DNA from: Thalassia testudinum
Taxonomy: Eukaryota > Streptophyta > Magnoliopsida > Alismatales > Hydrocharitaceae
Reading direction: 5' to 3'
Assembly: GCA_037157565.1 (NCBI GenBank)
Contig: JAZHRO010000050.1
Location: 43,782,001 to 43,846,000, forward strand
Length of the DNA: 64,000 nucleotides
Of the stretch, positions 57,891 to 64,000 are shown in pieces (position 1 is the stretch's first letter; the number at the start of each line of letters is the position of its first letter). The notes under the pieces are model-generated. The model was not told where the DNA came from and made no database searches. It was given only the letters and a program-made list of their open reading frames with translations. The translations under genes were made by a program, and so were the position numbers.

Positions 57891-59447
57891 TTGGACAGCC
57901 CCTTTTGAGATCATGACCGATGCTTCTGATTATGCGGTCAGGGCTGTCCTGGGTCAGAAAATTGATCAAAAGCCCTCTGTCATTTACTACGCTAGTAAAA
58001 CTCTGGATGAAGCCTAGAGGAATTACACTGTTACTGAGAAGGAATTACTAGCTGTAGTATTTGCTTTGGAAAAATTCAAGGCTTATCTCTTAGGGTCTCA
58101 TGTTATCGTTTATACCGACCACTTGGCCTTGAGACATCTCTTAGCTAAAAAGGATGCTAAACCCCAGCTTATTCATTGGATTCTTCTTCTTCAAGAATTT
58201 GATCTTGAAATCAAGGATAAAGTCGGGGTGCAAAATGTGGTAGCGGATCATTTGTCGAGAATCCTAGGTGATTCTTCTTGTCCGGACATTCCGATTGCTG
58301 ACACTTTTCCGGACGAAACCATTCTTACAGTTTTAGGTGTCCACACCCCATGGTTTGCTGACATTGTTAACTATTTTGCCGTTGGTCAAATCCCCCAGGA
58401 TTGGACCAAGCAACAACAAGATAGACTCAAATCTAAGGCCAAATACTACTTTTGGGAGGACCCTAAACTGTATCGCATCGACTTTGATCAGATTATTCGC
58501 CGATGCATATCGGAGAATGAATTCAACAGTATACTCGAGTTCTGCCATGCATCTGGGTGTGGTGGACATTTCTCCGGGAGAAAGACGGCTGCAAAATTCT
58601 TGCAATCTAGCTTCTATTGGCCGTCTTTATTCAAGGATGCCCAGGACTTCTCAAGGTCATGTTCTCGATGTCAGTCACTCGGGAACATAACTAAGAGAGA
58701 CATGATGCCCTTAAACCCTATTCTTCCTGTAGAAATTTTTGATGTTTGGGGCATCGATTTCATGGGACCCTTTATCCCTTCATTTGGACATCAGTACATT
58801 CTTGTTGCTGTTGATTATGTGTCCAAATGGATTGAGGAAATTCCCACCCGAACCAATGACCACAAGGTGGTCATCAATTTTGTCAAGAAAAATATCTTCA
58901 GTAGATTCGGGATTCCGAGGGCCATCATCAGTAATGGTGGCACTCATTTTACTAATGCCCAATTCCGGAATTTATTGGCCAAATACGGGGTTAATCATCG
59001 AATTTCCACACCTTACCATCCCCAAACGAATGGACAAGCCGAGATCTCCAATCTAGAGATCAAGAACATTCTGCACAAAACGGTTAGGCCTGATCGCAAG
59101 GATTGGACTCAAAAGCTTGAGGACGCTCTTTGGGCCTACCATACGGCATATAAAATGCCCATCAGCATGTCTCCATTCCATTTGGTGTATGGAAAGGCGT
59201 GCCATCTACTTGTACAGATTGAACACAGGGCATTCTGGGCAATCAAACAATGCAATTTAGATCTGAATCTAGCTGGAAAGACCAGGAAACTCCAACTATC
59301 TGAGTTGGAGGACCTTAGAAATGATGCTTATGAGAATGCCAAGATCTACAAGGCTCGGGCCAAAGCTCTACATGATCAATTGATTTCCCGCAAGAGCTTT
59401 GAGCCAAACCAGAAGGTCTGGTTATTGATGGGTCGGCCGGAATAGGT
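57891..59447 (+). pseudogene. RNase H and integrase of element F, C-terminus cut off
   Basis: RNase H begins near 57910 (TDASDYAVRAVLGQ), has a TAG near 58016 and continues in the 459-residue frame 58066-59445 with YTDH (residues 16-19) and VVADHLSR (residues 58-65). Integrase follows: an HHCC zinc domain (about residues 160-205, with [10 protein letters not shown] and SCSRCQ) and the catalytic core with D231 (WGIDFMGPF), N290 where the second Asp is expected (SNGGTHF), and E326 ([12 protein letters not shown]). The spacing of 35 residues between the last two fits the D,D35E family. The GPY/F-type end is missing because G is inserted at 59448. Confidence 0.9.
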
Positions 59448-59872
59448 TGTTAATATGATATTTTTATCGTTGAAATGTGTATAGTGGTTAACCTAATTTG
59501 GACCTAACCATCTCTTTACAAAATTTTTAACCTGGCCTAATTGATTTTATCTTGTCACTTTTAGGCCCAGGGTCGAACACAGGGAAGTGGGGTTAAAGTC
59601 GAGTTTCTACATTTTCCTTAAAACGCGTCTCTTCCGTTCGTTTATTGTGTTTTTAGTGTTTTTCTTATTTAGGTTTTTTTATGGTAATCCTTGTTCTTGA
59701 GGCACACCCTCAAAATTGTGTCCTTGGCTTTTAGCCAAACAGAGTCCCAAAACAGGTCTTGCTACTCACAAGACGAGGTACCTGCAAGTCAAAGATTATC
59801 TTTTCTTTTTTATGTATTTTTTTTTATCTTTTTACTAATAGAAAAGCAAATAGACAGAAAGTAAATATAGTA

Positions 59873-60354
59873 TGTATATATATATATGTAGTATATATAT
59901 AAAGGGGTGGGGGTGGGGTGGAGTCAGTCGACGTCTAGAGAGACACAACCAACACGACTAGGTGCCGCGTGGAGTGTGGATGGAGGATGGATGATGTATG
60001 GGACCACGCTTTTTTTTGTACGCGTGTATCAGGGAATATCAACAACTGGTGCAGATATTCCCGCGATACAACGTATAGTAAATAACATGAAAATATATGT
60101 ACATATGTATGTATATAAGTAAATATATCTATATATATATATATAAATGTATAGTTATATATGTATAGATATATATATATATATGTAGATATATATATGT
60201 GTATATATATGTATATAAGTATATATATATATATTACTATATATATATGTATATATATATGTATATAGATATGTATATATATATATGTATATAAGTATAT
60301 ATGTCTATATATATATAAGTATATGTATAAGTATATAGATGTATATATAAGTAG

Positions 60355-60387
<33 letters not shown>

Positions 60388-60421
60388 GTGTATGTATACA
60401 TAACTATATAGATATACTATG

Positions 60422-60454
<33 letters not shown>

Positions 60455-60595
60455 TTATATATATGTTACTATAAGTGTGTGAGTGTGTGTGTATGTGTTG
60501 GTATAGGTGTGTGTGCGTCGGTGAATGTGTGTGTGTGCGTTGCTGTGAGTGTGTGTCTGTTAGTGAGTAAAAAAGAGAGAGAGAGAGAGAGAGAA
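59873..60595. repeat. (TA)n tract with (GT)n and (GA)n tail
   Basis: About 600 bp of TATATA interrupted by GTATATAAG-type units (to about 60470), then a (GT)n stretch to 60560 and (GA)n at 60574-60592. It lies in the U5 side of the G LTR. Confidence 0.9.
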
Positions 60596-61039
60596 TACGT
60601 GAGAGAGAGAGCGGGAGCGGGCGGGAGAGATCAGCAGAGAGAGAGAGCGGGCGAGCGAGCGATCGCGGACGCGCGAGTTAAGACGTCTGCCGCATCCGGC
60701 GGACATCTGACGCCGCGTCGTCTGAAGGCGGAGGCAGACGTCTGAAGACGGCGGGTGCGGGCGCGGCTTCGTGTAGGGTTCCTGCAGGCGTGCGCGAAGG
60801 CGACGGGCGGGCGAAGGCGTCGAGGAGCGAGCGTGGAGGAGGTCTGCAGGTGGTCGCGGAGGGTCGCGGAGGAGGGCAGGGGGCAGCGCGAGGCCGTAGC
60901 CGGTCGCTGCAGTGCGCGCGGCGGACGGCTACAGGTGCAACTGCGGGGACGTCAGGACGGAGGTTGAGCGGGGAATGGCCCTGCAGGCGCGTGCGAAGTC
61001 GACGGGCGGCTGCGGGGACGGTCGCGGAGAAGCGGGGGA

Positions 61040-61040
<1 letters not shown>

Positions 61041-61070
<30 letters not shown>
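61041..61070. repeat. (CTG)10 microsatellite
   Basis: Ten uninterrupted CTG units (CAG on the transcribed strand of element G) in the CpG-rich part of the G LTR. Confidence 0.95.
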
Positions 61071-61071
<1 letters not shown>

Positions 61072-61735
61072 GCTACTGCGCTGCTGCTGCCGTGGCTCCA
61101 AGCTTCGAGGCTTGGAGCGGCGGCAATGGCGTTAAAGAGAAAAAAACGAAGCGAGGGAATGCACCACGCCCACCGGCTCGTCGAAGAGCTGGGCGGTGGT
61201 GCTCCCACTGTGGTGGTGTGCACCACAGTGGGTTCTCCTGCTCGCCGGGTGCCTCCTCGACGGGGGGCCGACGTATGGGAGGGGAAAGCGATGGAGAAGA
61301 TGGCTGCGGGTTTTTGTTGCTGCAGCAGCCTCCCTTGCGAGGATGAAGCTGCAGCTACTTATAGAGGAGGAGAGAGTGGCGTGCCGGCTGCAGCAGGGAG
61401 AGGGTGCGCAAGTTGCAGCTATAGGGAGCAGCGTTGGCAGGGAGAAGTGACGGGAAGAAGTGCTGCGTTGCATGCAGCTGCGGGAAGAGTGCAGCCGCGG
61501 GAAGGAGAGAAAAGAAGAAATCAAGAGGAAAAATAAAAAGAGGGTGATTTTGCAAGGAGGCACTTGAAGAAAAATGTAACTATGCAGGTGATTGTTTCAC
61601 TCCTCTTCCTCTCTTGATTAAATGCATGCATGCAACCGTTTTTACAAATGTGGCTATAGGATTATAATATACATAGTTAATGCTAGAAAATAGCATAAGA
61701 AGGTGTTATTATAGGCGTGTTTTGAGGTGCAAACA

Positions 61736-61760
61736 TATACCCCCAAGCCTATCTTTTGCT
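61736..61760 (-). other. Polypurine tract of element G
   Basis: On the minus strand AGATAGGCTTGGGGGTATA directly precedes the LTR, itself preceded by GACTAGCAAA. It is nearly the same as the tract of element B although the LTRs differ. Confidence 0.75.
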
Positions 61761-63198
61761 AGTCCCTAGCAAAACTGTATTTAGAGATGATCTTAAGCTA
61801 AAGATTTTCTTCTGAGGTGATATCGGTGTGTTTATTATCGGATATTGTGAGAACTAATTGTAGAGAAGATTACCAGTACTTTAAGTCTTACATGACAAAG
61901 ATCATCTCTCAACTAACCAGGACTCTTGATATTTAAACCCTAAATACGATTTCCAAGACCCAGGAGGTTTTGCCGTACTTGAGAGCTCAAGAGGTTATGG
62001 TTTGTGCATAGTGAAGGATCAAGACTGACCAGATGAACATTAAGACTCAATCCCAGGGTTTCACGAATTTTTAAGTATAGGTTGGTCCCAGTTTCAGCTC
62101 ATGTCTTTGAATTGACCCTTAAGATGATGACGGAAAACTCAACTCCCATTTTCTGATTTTTTTTTTTTTTGTGGCTCACCGAAAAACAAAGTATACAGAC
62201 ATTTATGAGATATACTGACTCCTTTGCAACATCTTTTTTTTTTTTTTTTTTTGACAACTCTTTTTTTCTCTTTCTTTTTTTTTTTTATTTTTTTTTATTT
62301 TTTTCTTTTTTTTGAAACACGTGTCAGTATATCTCTTACAACACATTTTGAAAGAGCACACTTTTTTTTTTTTCTTTTTGGTGGGAGAGTTTCTTTTTGG
62401 TGGAAAGAGTCACTCCTAAACACAAGACTAAAGCCTGGGATAAAAAGTCTACCTGCGTGCACAGGTAAGGACTCCACCTTCCCTAATGAACACTAGGGTT
62501 GGATCTTATGTTCACCTGGTCATTCCTGATATGTGTAGTGTGAACCACGTTTACTTAAGCTCTCAAGTAGAAGTAAACCAACGGATCTTGTACTTGTGTC
62601 TCAGGTACAAGAATACATCCTTAGTTAGGAGAGATCTTGATCTATTTTGTCAATGCTTTAAGTGAATTAAGCCGAGCCTGAGCGAATCAAGCTTTTGTGG
62701 CCTGGAAAGTCTTCAAAACAGAGGTTGAATATCCATAAACACTTATTGCCCTTTTGTTTCAGCTTTCAAATCATTACTAAACACCATTTATTATTATTAT
62801 ATATATATATTTTTTTTTTTTTTCTTCTTTTTTCTTTTTCTTGCATATTTATAAATAGGTGGTAATTGTCTGATACCATAAAATACCCGGATCCTATGGA
62901 TGCCTATCCACCCCCCCATGCCAAACAATGCTATGTCCTCATATGCATGCAGGGAAAGGCAGAGAACGGACGACAGATCGGGTAACAGGAGCTGAGGTTC
63001 AGGGTATAAATCAGGGTGGAAGGGTGGGTGGATGGTGGGTGGTGAAGAGAAAAGCGAAGTAATCGCGATAGAGGCGTGAAAAGTAATGGTGGATGGTGAG
63101 AGATTTGGCATTTTCTGGGACGAGAGTGTCCCAGGCGGATCAGAAAACAGATCAGGAAGAGGAAGTTGGCCCTTAGATTGGCCAAGAAGGGGGGCTTT
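61761..63198 (-). other. 3' non-coding region of element G
   Basis: No supported frame. It contains T-rich tracts on the plus strand (62155-62400 and 62795-62845) and, on the minus strand, the block ATGAGGACATAGCATTG with GGCATGGGGGGGTGG (62908-62946), matching the internal purine-tract block of A and B. The frame at 62224-62496 is a poly-T translation. Confidence 0.6.
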
Positions 63199-63960
63199 TT
63201 AGATAGATGGATCCAAAAGGGAATAGCCCCGGTGAGTAAGATGTGGGCTCAAGGTCCCAGTGTGGATCTGCAAATCGGCCTGATTTAGCGGGAAAGAAAG
63301 GGCAATCCGGTCTTCCATAGTGTGGACCGACGGTGAGCAGCCCGGCGATGACTCAAACCACAAGGTATGGGAAGCGGAAAAACCCTCGTCAGAAGTCTGG
63401 TCAGGAGAAGGTACAGGAATAGGGAGGGATTGGGGAATGTCACAGTTTGTGTTGGTCAGGCAGTCGTCAGGTAATTCACAGCAGTCTGAATCGGCTCCAA
63501 TTAGTTCGATACACGTACTGACAGTCACGTCCTCGTCAGACGTGTCATCCTTGATGTGATCACTATCAGCATAAGAGTGTGGTGCTGCAGCGGGATTAAC
63601 CTGAAATCCCGGAGGAATACTCGGAGCTTGCAGAATTTGATGAACCTGTTCCTGAGAAGGTTGTACCTGTGGTTGCGGACCACAGGGTACAAAGTTTTGC
63701 GGGTTTGGAACAGGTTGGGCGGGAAAAGTGCCCTGAGATCGAGTCGCCATGCTTAGTTGACTGATCTCAGCATTCTGCTGCGCCAAATGCTGAAGAGAGG
63801 TCATGTTTTCTTTGTGGCGCTTTGACATTTCCGTCATCATTCGCATCAATTTATCAAGAGGTTTTGATGCGTGTTTGGTTTTCTGCACACAAGGGCCTGA
63901 TGGCAGATTTGCCATAGGATTAGACTGGGCCCTTGGGATGACGGGTGCGGACGATCTCAT
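63199..63960 (-). CDS. Unknown ORF of element G (253 residues)
   Basis: I do not recognise this protein. The frame is open on the minus strand up to at least 63960 and may continue to the right. The N-terminal part has a basic, Met-rich helical segment (LDKLMRMMTEMSKRHKENM, about residues 36-54) likely to form a coiled coil, then a Pro/Gln-rich segment, then an acidic Ser/Asp/Cys-rich part and a stop at 63199. Its position before the purine-tract block corresponds to the unknown ORFs of A, B and E, but I see no clear sequence match. It could be a gag-like or env-position ORF. Confidence 0.5.
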   Translation of the reverse strand: MRSSAPVIPRAQSNPMANLPSGPCVQKTKHASKPLDKLMRMMTEMSKRHKENMTSLQHLAQQNAEISQLSMATRSQGTFPAQPVPNPQNFVPCGPQPQVQPSQEQVHQILQAPSIPPGFQVNPAAAPHSYADSDHIKDDTSDEDVTVSTCIELIGADSDCCELPDDCLTNTNCDIPQSLPIPVPSPDQTSDEGFSASHTLWFESSPGCSPSVHTMEDRIALSFPLNQADLQIHTGTLSPHLTHRGYSLLDPSI

Positions 63961-64000
63961 TGGTCCACAAGCGGGGTTTCGACGCTGCGGGTTGTTGGAC

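Larger units (their letters stand above)
51037..59447 (+). mobile_element. Element F: Athila-like gag-pol retrotransposon, 3' end cut off
   Basis: 5' LTR (51037-52731), tRNA-Asp-type primer site, leader, gag, protease, RT, RNase H and integrase in the usual Ty3/gypsy order. The integrase C-terminus is cut at 59448 by element G; the remaining internal region and 3' LTR lie outside the window. The LTR and leader are those of A and B, which makes F the type most likely to have mobilised them. It carries at least six stops or shifts and a substituted integrase catalytic residue, so this copy is inactive. Confidence 0.9.
59448..61735 (-). mobile_element. 3' LTR of element G
   Basis: In element orientation it runs from TGTTTGCACCTC (61735) to TATTAACA (59448), 2288 bp. 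A TATA-like CTATAAGTAGC is near 61355-61365. The U5 motif CACTTCCCTGTGTTCGACCC (minus strand) is near 59573-59592, as in Athila LTRs. It contains a long (TA)n tract, (GT)n and (GA)n runs, a CpG-rich block and (CTG)10. The long frames on both strands at 60678-61563 are composition artefacts; one owes its poly-Gln to the CTG run. Confidence 0.85.
59448..64000 (-). mobile_element. Element G: LTR retrotransposon, right part outside the window
   Basis: On the minus strand the 3' LTR (61735-59448) follows a polypurine tract and an internal region that runs off the right edge. Its left end (TGTTAATATG on plus) lies in the integrase frame of F. The visible internal part holds one unknown frame (63199-63960) and the purine-tract block also found in A, B and E, so the element is probably another non-autonomous member with a different LTR (inference). 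It is the innermost insertion and hence the youngest of its nest. Confidence 0.8.

Noticed and set aside
60678..61563. Frames with poly-Gln and Arg/Pro-rich sequence in the G LTR
   Set aside because: They result from (CTG)10 and CpG-rich DNA inside an LTR with defined ends. They overlap on both strands and have no motif.
62224..62496. Phe-rich small protein
   Set aside because: It is a translation of poly-T tracts in non-coding DNA of element G.
1..64000. Host genes, tRNA, rRNA or CRISPR arrays
   Set aside because: None found. Short matches to tRNA-like sequence are primer-binding sites only. No regularly spaced direct repeats of CRISPR type occur.
59448..64000. Possibility that G is an env-bearing autonomous element
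   Set aside because: Only the 3' third is in the window. The one frame seen has no signal peptide or clear membrane segment, so the claim cannot be made.

Overview
This window looks like plant nuclear DNA made almost entirely of nested transposable elements. The evidence is Ty3/gypsy gag-pol reading frames of the Athila/Tat type, primer-binding sites that appear complementary to tRNA-Asp, and an En/Spm (CACTA) element with TNP2-type and Ptta-type genes. LTRs of 1.5 to 4 kb fill most of the rest. I found no host gene, rRNA or tRNA gene, and the species cannot be named from this. Such dense nesting fits pericentromeric or other silent heterochromatin (inference). Element letters (A, B, C...) are mine.

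Region 1-9550 is LTR debris: three pieces of one LTR family (J), including a complete solo LTR at 3524-5785 with the target duplication TGCAC, and a second family (H) present as one whole LTR (6031-8332, +) beside a rearranged inverted copy (about 1650-6035, -). Element C, an old Athila-like retrotransposon (+), starts with an LTR near 9553-11083 and runs to 28377 as separated pieces of gag, protease, reverse transcriptase and RNase H. It is split by element A (13584-21408, +), by a 3968-bp solo LTR D (23654-27621) and by element E (from 28378, +). The 3' LTR of E is cut at 36337 by a CACTA element M, which reads on the minus strand (TNP2 at 46776-49968, ORF1 at 36969-46600). M is split in turn by element B (37127-44760, -), which interrupts ORF1, and by element F (from 51037, +). 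The integrase frame of F is cut at 59448 by element G (-), which runs off the window. The order C, E, M, F, G is a five-level nest.

A, B and F share LTR, primer-binding site and leader. F carries gag-pol and could have supplied proteins for the family, though it is now broken. A and B carry no gag-pol but keep a conserved reading frame of unknown function, followed by a long non-coding stretch with repeated stem-loops and two purine tracts. E and G carry comparable unknown frames and purine tracts behind different LTRs.

The most interesting signals are not genes. The U3 regions of the five A/B/F LTRs hold a series of dyads whose arms differ between copies but mostly stay complementary. Other LTR families here also hold their own dyads. 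The coding remains show many in-frame stops at places where relatives have glutamine CAG, the pattern expected from deamination of CHG-methylated cytosine.
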